This document shows positions 1 through 6,739 of a stretch of 12,746 nt of DNA, piece after piece. The stretch lies in contig DDZT01000047.1 of the NCBI GenBank assembly GCA_002346435.1, forward strand, positions 1-12,746, given 5' to 3'. Below the pieces are notes generated by a model. It had not been told where the DNA came from. It was given only the letters and a program-made list of their open reading frames with translations, and did no database searches. The DNA is from Anaerolineales bacterium UBA3001 (lineage in GTDB: Bacteria; Chloroflexota; Anaerolineae; Anaerolineales; UBA11657). Both the position numbers and the translations under genes were made by a program. Each line of letters begins with the position of its first letter. The first letter of the stretch is position 1.

Positions 1-126
1 TACTGGACAGTTGCCATTAACTGTAGTGATACCTAACAGATCAATGTCAGGAGATAATGCTGCAGTCATAATGGCTACCGCATCATCTGTACCTGTGTCA
101 ACATCCATTATAATCTTCGTGCTCAA
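1..126 (-). CDS. Nucleoside hydrolase (IUNH family), N-terminal fragment
   Basis: Read on the reverse strand from a TTG at 126-124, the frame stays open to the window edge and encodes 42 residues beginning MSTKIIMDVDTGTDDAVAIM. The D8-x-D10-x-G-x-D14-D15-A block is the Ca2+-binding signature of inosine-uridine-preferring nucleoside hydrolases, and ITTVNGN (residues 33-39) matches the second conserved strand. The family hydrolyses the N-glycosidic bond of ribonucleosides to free base and ribose in the cytoplasm. TTG is chosen because AAAGGAG lies 7 nt upstream and because it leaves the usual five or six residues before the first Asp strand; the ATG at 108-106 would cut into that strand. The gene is divergent from the + strand cluster, which contains a second family member at 2104. 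The C-terminal region with the catalytic His lies outside the window, so substrate class cannot be judged. Confidence 0.88.
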   Translation of the reverse strand, partial: MSTKIIMDVDTGTDDAVAIMTAALSPDIDLLGITTVNGNCPV

Positions 127-133
127 TGTAATA

Positions 134-140
134 CTCCTTT
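134..140 (-). promoter_or_regulatory. Ribosome binding site fixing a TTG start
   Basis: The reverse strand reads AAAGGAG, then seven bases, then TTG. It is one of the best Shine-Dalgarno matches in the window. It supports the TTG at 126 as start of the divergent nucleoside hydrolase. Confidence 0.75.
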
Positions 141-194
141 GTACAACTATTGACTGTGATAACTATCCGATTGGGTTAGTAAGATATCCGCCAA

Positions 195-204
195 CGAACG
201 TTCG
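195..204. promoter_or_regulatory. Palindrome CGAACGTTCG, candidate operator
   Basis: A perfect 10-bp inverted repeat with a central CG step, in the middle of the divergent spacer. LacI-family repressors, which include many ribose and nucleoside regulators, commonly bind CG-centred palindromes with an AACGTT-like core. Assignment to that family is inference; no regulator gene is present in the window. Confidence 0.35.
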
Positions 205-326
205 CGCAATTGTTGTACTTATAACGTGATGATTATCTCTACTCCAACTTTTCACTCACACACAAACTTAAATTTGATGTTGGTAAGAGAACAATTTCAG
301 ATAACAATCGAGAAGCAAATTCTGGA

Positions 327-333
327 GCACAAG
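327..333 (+). repeat. GCACAAG motif, copy in the divergent spacer
   Basis: A heptamer found again in two later gene gaps. It sits directly before the TATAAT box at 334. A role in regulation is speculative. Confidence 0.25.
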
Positions 334-339
334 TATAAT
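334..339 (+). promoter_or_regulatory. Candidate -10 box (TATAAT)
   Basis: An exact sigma-70 -10 hexamer lies 31 nt before the start of the TrpF-like gene. No good TTGACA sits 16-18 nt upstream, so the promoter would depend on an activator or a weak -35. In AT-rich intergenic DNA a single hexamer is modest evidence. Confidence 0.35.
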
Positions 340-370
340 ACATAAGTAAATACTGACAATACAATTATTC

Positions 371-1045
371 ATGATTATTCAAATTTATGCTTTCTCAAAC
401 GCTAAGGATGCAATTACCGCTGCAAATCTAGGTGTGGATCAAATTGGATTCGTAGCTGGAGATTACGGCAAAGTGTACGGTGAACTTAGTCTGGAAAAAT
501 CTGCTAGCATTGTAAATGCCGTAAGCGGAATTAGCACTTCTGTTGCACTAACTATGTCTACTGACATTGAAGAAATTGTGACAATGGCACAATTAGTGAG
601 ACCCGACATAGTACATATATCAACTGATCCTTTTGATTTGGATGTACAAGCCATGAGAGATTTACGGATCAGGCTAGGCTCACAGCCACAATTAATGAAG
701 GCACTGCCAGTCGAAGGTAACAATAGTATCGACCTTGCTGAAGCATTCTCCACTACATGCGACTATCTCTTGCTGGACACAAAAGTTTATGGGTTGCCTG
801 GAGTAGGCGCTACTGGAAAAACACACGATTGGAATATCAGCAAGAAAATAGTCGAAAAGGTCAAATGTCCTGTGATATTGGCTGGTGGACTCTCTAGTGA
901 GAATGTACTCGAGGCAATACAGACAGTACAGCCATGGGGAGTAGATAGCAACACATCTACCAATATTGAAGGGGATAAAGTACGTAAAGACATGGTTCGC
1001 ATTGCCAATTTCTGTGAGGCTGCAAGAGGTAATACTAGTACATGA
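371..1045 (+). CDS. TrpF-like beta/alpha-barrel protein lacking the catalytic Cys
   Basis: The 224-residue protein follows the whole phosphoribosylanthranilate isomerase (TrpF) layout. It has a first strand IIQIYAFSNAKDA, a central LLLDT strand with D136 at the general-acid position, a phosphate-binding LAGGLSSENV loop (residues 170-179), and a C-terminal GVDSNTSTN strand (D192) followed by KVRKDMVRIANF. In genuine TrpF the first strand reads K-I-C-G, with Cys as general base. Here that Cys is Tyr6 and the Gly is Ala7, and the usual DVSSGVE after the phosphate loop is altered. No other trp gene is nearby; the next gene, overlapping by ATGA, is a PfkB sugar kinase. I infer a phosphosugar isomerase or Amadori-type enzyme working on the kinase product, or a non-catalytic binder, rather than tryptophan synthesis. 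The ATG at 371 has no clear Shine-Dalgarno but fits the family N-terminus. Confidence 0.8.
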   Translation: MIIQIYAFSNAKDAITAANLGVDQIGFVAGDYGKVYGELSLEKSASIVNAVSGISTSVALTMSTDIEEIVTMAQLVRPDIVHISTDPFDLDVQAMRDLRIRLGSQPQLMKALPVEGNNSIDLAEAFSTTCDYLLLDTKVYGLPGVGATGKTHDWNISKKIVEKVKCPVILAGGLSSENVLEAIQTVQPWGVDSNTSTNIEGDKVRKDMVRIANFCEAARGNTST

Positions 1046-2043
1046 CACCCAAACTTCGCTTACCAGCAAGTGTGTGTCTACTAGGGCCTATAAATGTAGA
1101 TGTCACGATGCCTATAGATAAATATCCTCAAGAGGGAGATGATGCCGGGGCCCCCTCATATAGTGTTGAAACTGGTGGGGTTGTAGGCAATACTGCAATC
1201 GCACTATCTAAGCTCGGCGTAAATGCTAAGCTCATAGGTTGTATTGGAGACGACAACTGGGGAAATTTAGCAGCTGAAGCTTTTAGGCAAACCGGAGTAG
1301 ACATATCAGGAGTATCCGTACTACCAGGAGTAAAAACAGGGCTTAATTTTGCTGTAGTAAGCAAAGGAGGAGAACGAACTTTTTTCAATGCATGGGGCGC
1401 CAACATTTGGGACAACACTCATCAATTCCCACTTCACATAATATCTAACACAGATATGCTACAGGTTACCGGGCACCCTTTAACTCGCTCTTCGAATAGA
1501 CCTACATTGCTGAATGCTATAGATATTGCGCAATCAAATGATATTCCTATAAGTATGGACACTAGCATTAGACCAGTGTTTGACAGCACCTCAGATATCC
1601 GTGCAGTAATACCTAAGCTCAATATATGTATTTTAGGATATGAAGAGGCCTGTTATTTGGTTGACCACAGTGATCCTCACACTATAGCTCAGAAAATCCT
1701 ATCCCAGGGACCAGAACTAGTAGCGGTAAAATTGGGTGGTAAAGGATGTGTCTTGGCTAATTCAGACGAATGTATAACGCTACCATCGTATAAGGTAAAA
1801 ACCATTGATACAACTGGGGCGGGCGACACATTCACAGCTGGGATAATTTTGGGGTGGCTATCCAAAATAGATATTAGAGCAACCGGTATGCTTGCTAATG
1901 TACTTGGCGCACTCGCCACCACAGTATGGGGTGCTGGCACCAAGCTACCAGGCACAAAGGAACTAATTGCATACCTTGCTTCCATAAACAGTCAAGATAA
2001 AAACAAGCGCGAAACAGACCAGATATTCGAATTGTTCGGTTAA
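1042..2043 (+). CDS. PfkB-family carbohydrate kinase (ribokinase-like)
   Basis: At 333 residues this is a typical ribokinase/PfkB protein. It opens with the LLGPINVDV strand (substrate-binding Asp), carries the GGVVGNTAIALSKLG first signature at 45-59, and the second signature DTTGAGDTF at 256-264, whose D262 is the catalytic base and whose GAGD forms the anion hole. LVAVKLGGKGC precedes the nucleotide-binding part. It phosphorylates a sugar or nucleoside hydroxyl with ATP. Lying between a TrpF-like protein and a nucleoside hydrolase, it most plausibly phosphorylates the ribose (or another pentose) released from a nucleoside; direct nucleoside phosphorylation is the alternative, since PfkB includes adenosine and inosine kinases. 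It starts inside the stop of the previous gene (ATGA), with AGAGGT 11 nt upstream, so translation is probably coupled. Confidence 0.92.
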   Translation: MTPKLRLPASVCLLGPINVDVTMPIDKYPQEGDDAGAPSYSVETGGVVGNTAIALSKLGVNAKLIGCIGDDNWGNLAAEAFRQTGVDISGVSVLPGVKTGLNFAVVSKGGERTFFNAWGANIWDNTHQFPLHIISNTDMLQVTGHPLTRSSNRPTLLNAIDIAQSNDIPISMDTSIRPVFDSTSDIRAVIPKLNICILGYEEACYLVDHSDPHTIAQKILSQGPELVAVKLGGKGCVLANSDECITLPSYKVKTIDTTGAGDTFTAGIILGWLSKIDIRATGMLANVLGALATTVWGAGTKLPGTKELIAYLASINSQDKNKRETDQIFELFG

Positions 2044-2053
2044 CATCTCTAGT

Positions 2054-2060
2054 GCACAAG
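2054..2060 (+). repeat. GCACAAG motif, copy before the second nucleoside hydrolase
   Basis: It lies within TAGTGCACAAG in the 60-nt gap after the PfkB gene, 43 nt before the next ATG. The longer context matches the copy near 5688 at 10 of 11 bases except for a T/C change. A TATGAT hexamer follows eight bases later. Confidence 0.25.
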
Positions 2061-2091
2061 AAAGAACTATGATCGAGATGACACCTAGTAC

Positions 2092-2096
2092 AGGAG
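2092..2096 (+). promoter_or_regulatory. Ribosome binding site (AGGAG)
   Basis: AGGAG lies seven bases before the ATG at 2104. It confirms the nucleoside hydrolase start after a 60-nt gap. Confidence 0.7.
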
Positions 2097-2103
2097 AAAC
2101 CTA

Positions 2104-3084
2104 ATGAAAACCTTACTAATAGATACAGATCCTGGTGTCGACGATGCTCTAGCCATTATGATGGCCAGCGCACATCCCGACACAGAAATAAAAGCTATTA
2201 CTACTGTTGCTGGCAACGTAGATCTAGAACACACCACTGAAAATGCATGCAAATTGGTTGAGATATTAGATATAGATGCACCAATATACGTGGGTTGTGG
2301 TGATTCACTGCTAGATAATCCAGTTGAAGACGCAGCTGGGTTTCACGGCAACGATGGTCTTGGTGACTGCATTGGTGACGCTGATATTCCACCAGCATCG
2401 ATTGAGCCTGCAAATGGTCACGCAGCTGAAGCCATATGCTCATATGGGGACAAATATGCAGGGGCACTAGACCTTGTAGCATTAGGTCCATTAACAAACA
2501 TAGCTGTAGCACTAATGCTTGACCCTAGCTTACCAGAAAAATATCGTAGCTTAACCATAATGGGTGGTGCCATAAGAGCCCAAGGCAACACTAGCAATTA
2601 CACTGCAGAATACAACTTCTATCGTGATCCCGAAGCAGCTAGAATGGTGCTATCTAGATGGCCGATGGCTACAATTGTTGACTGGGAGATAAGTCTAGCT
2701 CACCCAATTGATGCAAATAATCTCAGCAGATTGTTTGCTATAGATTCAAAGCGAGCTAAATTTTTTGAAAAAATTTCAAGAAAAACTCTGGCCAGCATAG
2801 AAAGCTTTGTAGTAAGCAAAGAGGAAGGCTACAGCGTAGAAGGTTCTGCTGGAGAAAGGATATTTTATGCTCCAGATCCAATAGCAATAGCAGTAGTTCT
2901 TGAATCAGATGTCATTACAAGATCTGAACAGCGATACGTCACAGTTGAAACTACATCTGGACTGTCTCGCGGCCAATCAATGGTGGATTGGATGGGTTTT
3001 AGTGGCAAAACACCAAACGCAAATTTGGTGACTGAGATATCTACAGAGAAATTGTTGCAGATAGTAGAAAGAGCGCTTTCTTGA
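2104..3084 (+). CDS. Nucleoside hydrolase (IUNH family)
   Basis: A full-length family member (326 residues; typical 300-350). The N-terminal D7-T-D9-P-G-V-D13-D14-A motif supplies Ca2+ ligands and the catalytic Asp. TTVAGNV follows (N38), then LVALGPLTNIAVAL, IMGGA, and AEYNFYRDPEAA (N171, ribose contact). The C-terminal Ca2+ ligand is present as D258 in APDPIAIA. In classical inosine-uridine hydrolases this Asp is preceded by His, which protonates the leaving base; here Pro257 occupies that place. That suggests a different leaving-group mechanism or base specificity, though not loss of the fold. It hydrolyses ribonucleosides to base and ribose; the upstream PfkB kinase would trap the sugar. 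It is a paralogue of the divergent gene at the left edge. Its stop is three bases before the M20 gene. Confidence 0.93.
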   Translation: MKTLLIDTDPGVDDALAIMMASAHPDTEIKAITTVAGNVDLEHTTENACKLVEILDIDAPIYVGCGDSLLDNPVEDAAGFHGNDGLGDCIGDADIPPASIEPANGHAAEAICSYGDKYAGALDLVALGPLTNIAVALMLDPSLPEKYRSLTIMGGAIRAQGNTSNYTAEYNFYRDPEAARMVLSRWPMATIVDWEISLAHPIDANNLSRLFAIDSKRAKFFEKISRKTLASIESFVVSKEEGYSVEGSAGERIFYAPDPIAIAVVLESDVITRSEQRYVTVETTSGLSRGQSMVDWMGFSGKTPNANLVTEISTEKLLQIVERALS

Positions 3085-3087
3085 AAA

Positions 3088-4329
3088 ATGCTAACACCGC
3101 TTAAAAAGCTGCAATCATCTGCCCAATCCCTAGAAGATAATATAGTAAGTTTTCTGGACGAACTGGTTTCTTTAAAATCCGTCAATGGATCGAACAGCGA
3201 GAAAGACATTGCGAATCGTATAGCAGAAGAAGCACATAAACTTAATCTCCAATCACAAGTAGAAGCTTTAGATAAGAACAGGCCCAACGTTTTGATAAGT
3301 CATGGTGAAGGGCCATTTGAATTCCTGTTCGTTGCTCACATGGACACTGTAGCTGCCGGAACAGAGGAAGCCTGGTCATCTCCTCCATTCAAACCTACCA
3401 AGCGCGACGGTCGAATTTACGGTCGTGGTACAGCTGACAACAAAGCTGGAGCAGCCTGTGCCCTATACGCTATTTCCATGATGAAAGATTTGCGTCTTAT
3501 TGACAATAAGAATATTAAGATAACTTTGGCTGCGGTTTCTGATGAAGAATCTGGTGCCACGAGCAATATTGGTGTAAGGCATCTTTTGGACAATAACCTG
3601 ATTCAAGCTAAAGGAGCTATATATACGTATGCTAGCGATGTGGTCTGTATTGGACACCGCGGTCTACTGAGATTGGAGATAGCAACAACTGGTAAATCAG
3701 TACATACCGGTGGCCAAGAATGGAATGATGGCATAGAAGGTACGAATGCAGTCACTGGATTGGCATCTATTTTGCTCAAACTTGAAGCTACAACTATCGA
3801 TGCACCACCTCATCCAGCATTTGGCAATCTGCGCAATGTTGTAACTCCAGGAACTATATTCAAAGGTGGTGAGTTTGAGAGTGTGGTACCAGCCAATGCT
3901 GCAGCAATTGTAGATATCAGATTGTTGCCAGGTCAGGATCCCAACATTGTTCTTGAGCAAATAAAATTGTTGGTGGATCATGAAATGAAAATACGGCCCG
4001 GACTAAAGGCGGAACTGATAGTAAAAAACAGTTTACCAGCAGTAGCTTTAGAAGATAATCATCCCTTAGTATCTATAGCTATTGATGTAGCACAAAGAGC
4101 AACTGACAGAAAATGGGAGGCTGTTGGAGCTGGTCCTGCCAATGAAGGTTATATGCTAATCAACTCGGGTATTCCCACTTTGTGTGGTTTTGGACCAACA
4201 GGTGGTAATGCACATGCAGCTAATGAATGGATTGAAATCGACAGTCTCACCAACACAGTTGCAATGTATGCTGCTATTTCAGAGAGTTATCTCATTGACT
4301 GCAAAAATCTAGAAGCAGCTAAACAATAA
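3088..4329 (+). CDS. M20 family metallohydrolase (ArgE/DapE/CPG2-type amidase)
   Basis: The 413-residue protein has the full M20 di-zinc set: H84 in VAHMDTV, bridging D117 in GRGTADNKAG, catalytic E153 and ligand E154 in SDEESG, D184 in YASDVV, and H376 in GGNAHAANEWI. A dimerisation (lid) domain occupies roughly residues 190-305, including the GKSVHTGG motif. Family members cleave amide bonds of N-acyl or N-carbamoyl amino acids and short peptides; allantoate amidohydrolase and N-carbamoyl-amino-acid hydrolases of purine and pyrimidine catabolism are distant relatives. Between a nucleoside hydrolase and a deaminase, I infer cleavage of an acyclic amide or ureide intermediate from base degradation, but the exact substrate is not readable. 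It follows the previous stop by three bases with no strong ribosome binding site, so it is probably co-translated. Confidence 0.9.
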   Translation: MLTPLKKLQSSAQSLEDNIVSFLDELVSLKSVNGSNSEKDIANRIAEEAHKLNLQSQVEALDKNRPNVLISHGEGPFEFLFVAHMDTVAAGTEEAWSSPPFKPTKRDGRIYGRGTADNKAGAACALYAISMMKDLRLIDNKNIKITLAAVSDEESGATSNIGVRHLLDNNLIQAKGAIYTYASDVVCIGHRGLLRLEIATTGKSVHTGGQEWNDGIEGTNAVTGLASILLKLEATTIDAPPHPAFGNLRNVVTPGTIFKGGEFESVVPANAAAIVDIRLLPGQDPNIVLEQIKLLVDHEMKIRPGLKAELIVKNSLPAVALEDNHPLVSIAIDVAQRATDRKWEAVGAGPANEGYMLINSGIPTLCGFGPTGGNAHAANEWIEIDSLTNTVAMYAAISESYLIDCKNLEAAKQ

Positions 4330-4351
4330 TACAGATGTTAGGTTCATACTT

Positions 4352-5686
4352 ATGACTAATAGAACATCTCTTAGCAATATTGATGTAATAACACTTGATG
4401 AAAAAGGGACTATTCACAAAAACGTTACATTAGTAGTCGAAAATGGCATCATAACGGAAATAGGCAATTCCGAAAATGATCAATTCGGTAGCACTGCAGT
4501 CGATTGCACAAATAAAGTAGCTATGCCCGGACTAGTAAATTCCCATTGCCACAGCCCAATGAATATGGTGAGAGGATGGGCCGAGGATCTTCCATTTGTT
4601 GAGTGGCTCGAAGCCATCTGGGTTGCTGAAAGTGGGATTACACCCGATGATGTTTATTGGGCTGCCGCTCTAGCTGCAGCTGAAATGATTCGCTCAGGTA
4701 CGGTTGCCTATAATGACAAATATTTTTATATGCATCGTGTAGCTGACGCGGTGCAAGAAAGCGGTCTTAAGGCAGCTCTAACATGGACTGTATTTGGCAT
4801 GGGGGAAGATACTGAAGTGGGATCAGGACTTGATGAAACTATAGATTGGATAAAAGAACTTGATGAAACTTCAAAAGGTCAAATCAAAACATATATCGGA
4901 CCACATTCACCATATTTATGCCCGGATGATTTTCTTCGTAAAACCGTGGAACTTGCCCATGAGCTAGGAAAGGGCATTCATCTACATGTTGCAGAAACAA
5001 AGGCACAAGTAGATCAGTCCATTGCACGATACAACTTGAGTCCAGTCCAGCACCTGGATAAACTTGGTGTTTTCGATTTGCCAGACGTCACTATTGCAGC
5101 GCACACACTACATGTGGACGATAAAGACATTGAAATACTTGTGAACAAGAATGTCATAGTTCCTCACTGTCCCATTACCTACATGAAACTAGCTATGCCT
5201 TTTCCTTCTATACAAAAGTGTGTTGATGCTGGTGTGCAAATCTCTTTAGGGACAGATGGACCTGGGTCTAATGCGGATATGGATATGTTCGCTGTTATTA
5301 GACAAACTGCCCTTATTCACAAATATCAGACGGTTGACCCAGCTATGGTGTCAGGAGATACTGCGTTACGTATGGCTACTCAAGCTGGCGCAAAAGCAGT
5401 AGGAATGTCAGACCATGGTATGCTAAAAGTTGGTGCTCCAGCTGATTTAATATTACTAGATATGAATGCTCCACACCTCAGACCAGTCCACAATATTGTC
5501 GCCAACATTGTTCATTGTGTAAAAGGTAGCGATGTTTGCGATGTTATGGTGAATGGAAATTGGTTGATGTGGAATCGAGAACTAAAGACTCTTGACGAAG
5601 AACAAATCTTGTATGAAGCTGAGAAACGGGCACACAAAATAGTTGACAGAGGCAAAAAACAACTAAGGCAATATGCTCGTGATTAG
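4352..5686 (+). CDS. Amidohydrolase of the MtaD/SAH deaminase type
   Basis: A 444-residue metal-dependent amidohydrolase of the nucleoside/heterocycle deaminase branch. Metal ligands are visible as H65 and H67 (NSHCHSPMNMVRGW), H212 with E215 (HLHVAE), H251 (AAHTLH) and D302 (GTDGPGSNADMDMF). VPHCPITYMKLA resembles the HCPxSNxKLA stretch of 5-methylthioadenosine/S-adenosylhomocysteine deaminases, with Tyr where Asn is common. The family hydrolytically deaminates adenine nucleosides (MTA, SAH, 5'-deoxyadenosine, adenosine) or related heterocycles. Here it would turn an amino-nucleoside or base into its oxo form ahead of glycosidic cleavage or Mo-dependent hydroxylation. The beta-sandwich ends are present (start DVITLDEKGTI; end LILLDMNAPHLRP and VMVNGNWLM). 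Guanine/cytosine-deaminase or chlorohydrolase activity cannot be excluded. Confidence 0.9.
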   Translation: MTNRTSLSNIDVITLDEKGTIHKNVTLVVENGIITEIGNSENDQFGSTAVDCTNKVAMPGLVNSHCHSPMNMVRGWAEDLPFVEWLEAIWVAESGITPDDVYWAAALAAAEMIRSGTVAYNDKYFYMHRVADAVQESGLKAALTWTVFGMGEDTEVGSGLDETIDWIKELDETSKGQIKTYIGPHSPYLCPDDFLRKTVELAHELGKGIHLHVAETKAQVDQSIARYNLSPVQHLDKLGVFDLPDVTIAAHTLHVDDKDIEILVNKNVIVPHCPITYMKLAMPFPSIQKCVDAGVQISLGTDGPGSNADMDMFAVIRQTALIHKYQTVDPAMVSGDTALRMATQAGAKAVGMSDHGMLKVGAPADLILLDMNAPHLRPVHNIVANIVHCVKGSDVCDVMVNGNWLMWNRELKTLDEEQILYEAEKRAHKIVDRGKKQLRQYARD

Positions 5687-5687
5687 C

Positions 5688-5694
5688 GCACAAG
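5688..5694 (+). repeat. GCACAAG motif, copy before the M29/NicX-like gene
   Basis: It begins one base after the amidohydrolase stop codon, in the 70-nt gap (5687-5756). The rest of that gap shows no terminator hairpin and no strong ribosome binding site. Confidence 0.25.
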
Positions 5695-5756
5695 CAAATT
5701 GTCAATTCCACAATCTGTTATGAGCAACTCAACAATAAGGATGTAAAATAACCACA

Positions 5757-6722
5757 ATGAATGATCCAAAACTTTATGAAGTAGTAAACAGACTAATGTC
5801 GGAAAGTATGCATCTTCAAAATGGTGAAAGTGTTTGTGTCGTTACCGATACTGAACGATTGCCATTGGCAAATGTTTTTAGAGATGTAGCAAATGAATAT
5901 AACAGTGACCCTATACTGGTGGTAATGGCTCCTCGCCAACAACATGGTAGCGAGGTATCAAATATTATCAGTGGCGCCATGATGAAATCTGATGTGGTTT
6001 TTCAAGTAGTGACGCATGCCATGACACACACTGATGCTACCAGAGATGCTATGCAAGCTGGCAGCAGAATATTAGTGCTGAGAGGAATCACAAAAGACCT
6101 AATGCTTTATGGAGCTATCAACGCAAACTACAAAGATATTGCTATCACTTGCCAGAAAGTAGCAGAGTTTATGGGACAAGCCAAACAAGCTCATATCAGC
6201 ACCGATGCTGGCACAGATCTGGTAATGAGTATCGACAATCGGACTCCGCACATATTGGATGGCATTGTAAAAGGTCCTGGCACATTTGCTGCTATGCCAG
6301 ATGGAGAAACAGCCATTAGTCCAGCAGAGGAAACAACGGAAGGAAATCTGGTAATCGAACATTCTATGGATGGACTAGGTCTGCTTGACGAACCTATTCA
6401 TTTAACAGTCGTCAAAGGACGAGTAGCATCAATAGAAGGTGGCCAGTCAGCACAAATGTTGAAACAGATGATTGATCAGTCTGACAAAGATGCAAACAAT
6501 ATAGCAGAATTTGCAATTGGCACTAATCCTAAAGCCCGTCTTATTGGCAATCTCGCTGAAGACAAAAAACTAGAAGGTTCTGTTCATATCGCAATTGGTG
6601 ATAATCATGTTCTGGGCGGTAATATAACTAGCAATATCCATCTTGACGGCATGGTGCTCAATCCTACCGTTGAACTAGATGGGAAATGTATTATCAGCAA
6701 CGGCAAACTGCAATTAGAATAA
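5757..6722 (+). CDS. M29/NicX-like metalloenzyme (COG2309 type)
   Basis: This 321-residue protein has the C-terminal layout of M29 aminopeptidase T-like proteins. E184 sits in MPDGETAISP and is followed by an HLTVVKGRVASIEGG strand. E251 is in EFAIGTNPKARLIGN, H277 in GSVHIAIGDN, and H295 with D297 in IHLDG; together these are the likely metal ligands. The same fold includes NicX, the Fe(II) 2,5-dihydroxypyridine 5,6-dioxygenase of nicotinate degradation, as well as peptidases. At about 320 residues it is shorter than thermophilic M29 peptidases of about 400. With a nucleoside hydrolase, Mo hydroxylases and a cyclase-family hydrolase alongside, I favour a ring-cleaving or heterocycle-hydrolysing role over peptide turnover. 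That is inference: the ligand set alone does not separate dioxygenase from hydrolase. In-frame TAA at 5748 rules out a longer start; the nearest AAGG is 16 nt upstream, so initiation is not strongly Shine-Dalgarno driven. Confidence 0.8.
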   Translation: MNDPKLYEVVNRLMSESMHLQNGESVCVVTDTERLPLANVFRDVANEYNSDPILVVMAPRQQHGSEVSNIISGAMMKSDVVFQVVTHAMTHTDATRDAMQAGSRILVLRGITKDLMLYGAINANYKDIAITCQKVAEFMGQAKQAHISTDAGTDLVMSIDNRTPHILDGIVKGPGTFAAMPDGETAISPAEETTEGNLVIEHSMDGLGLLDEPIHLTVVKGRVASIEGGQSAQMLKQMIDQSDKDANNIAEFAIGTNPKARLIGNLAEDKKLEGSVHIAIGDNHVLGGNITSNIHLDGMVLNPTVELDGKCIISNGKLQLE

Positions 6723-6728
6723 TAAAAT

Positions 6729-6736
6729 GGAGGTGA
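6729..6736 (+). promoter_or_regulatory. Strong ribosome binding site (GGAGGTGA) before a non-AUG start
   Basis: An eight-base perfect complement to the 16S rRNA 3' end. Its last three bases are also the in-frame TGA (6734-6736) that bounds the cyclase-family reading frame. The first ATG in that frame is 24 nt beyond this element, too far for a normal site. ATT at 6740, six bases after GGAGG, is at normal spacing. Confidence 0.75.
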
Positions 6737-6739
6737 CTC

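Larger units (their letters stand above)
127..370. promoter_or_regulatory. Divergent intergenic control region
   Basis: These 244 bases separate the left-facing nucleoside hydrolase from the right-facing cluster and should hold promoters for both. Visible elements are the minus-strand ribosome binding site, a 10-bp perfect palindrome with central CG at 195-204 followed by CAATTG at 207-212, and a TATAAT hexamer at 334-339 facing right. A short + strand reading frame crosses the region (11-229), but it lies over the real minus-strand gene and resembles nothing. I see no terminator hairpin, tRNA or recognisable riboswitch. Confidence 0.6.

Noticed and set aside
150..155. TTGACT as a -35 box facing right
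   Set aside because: No acceptable -10 hexamer lies 16-18 bases downstream.
11..229. Short + strand reading frame of 72 codons at the left edge
   Set aside because: It lies over the minus-strand nucleoside hydrolase, which has clear family motifs and a ribosome binding site; the + frame resembles no protein.
371..1045. Part of a tryptophan biosynthesis operon
   Set aside because: The catalytic Cys is missing and none of the neighbours are trp genes; the overlap is with a sugar kinase.
5741..5746. ATG at 5741 after AAGG as an earlier start for the M29/NicX-like gene
   Set aside because: It is followed directly by TAA and is in another frame; the real frame is blocked by TAA at 5748, so ATG 5757 is the start.
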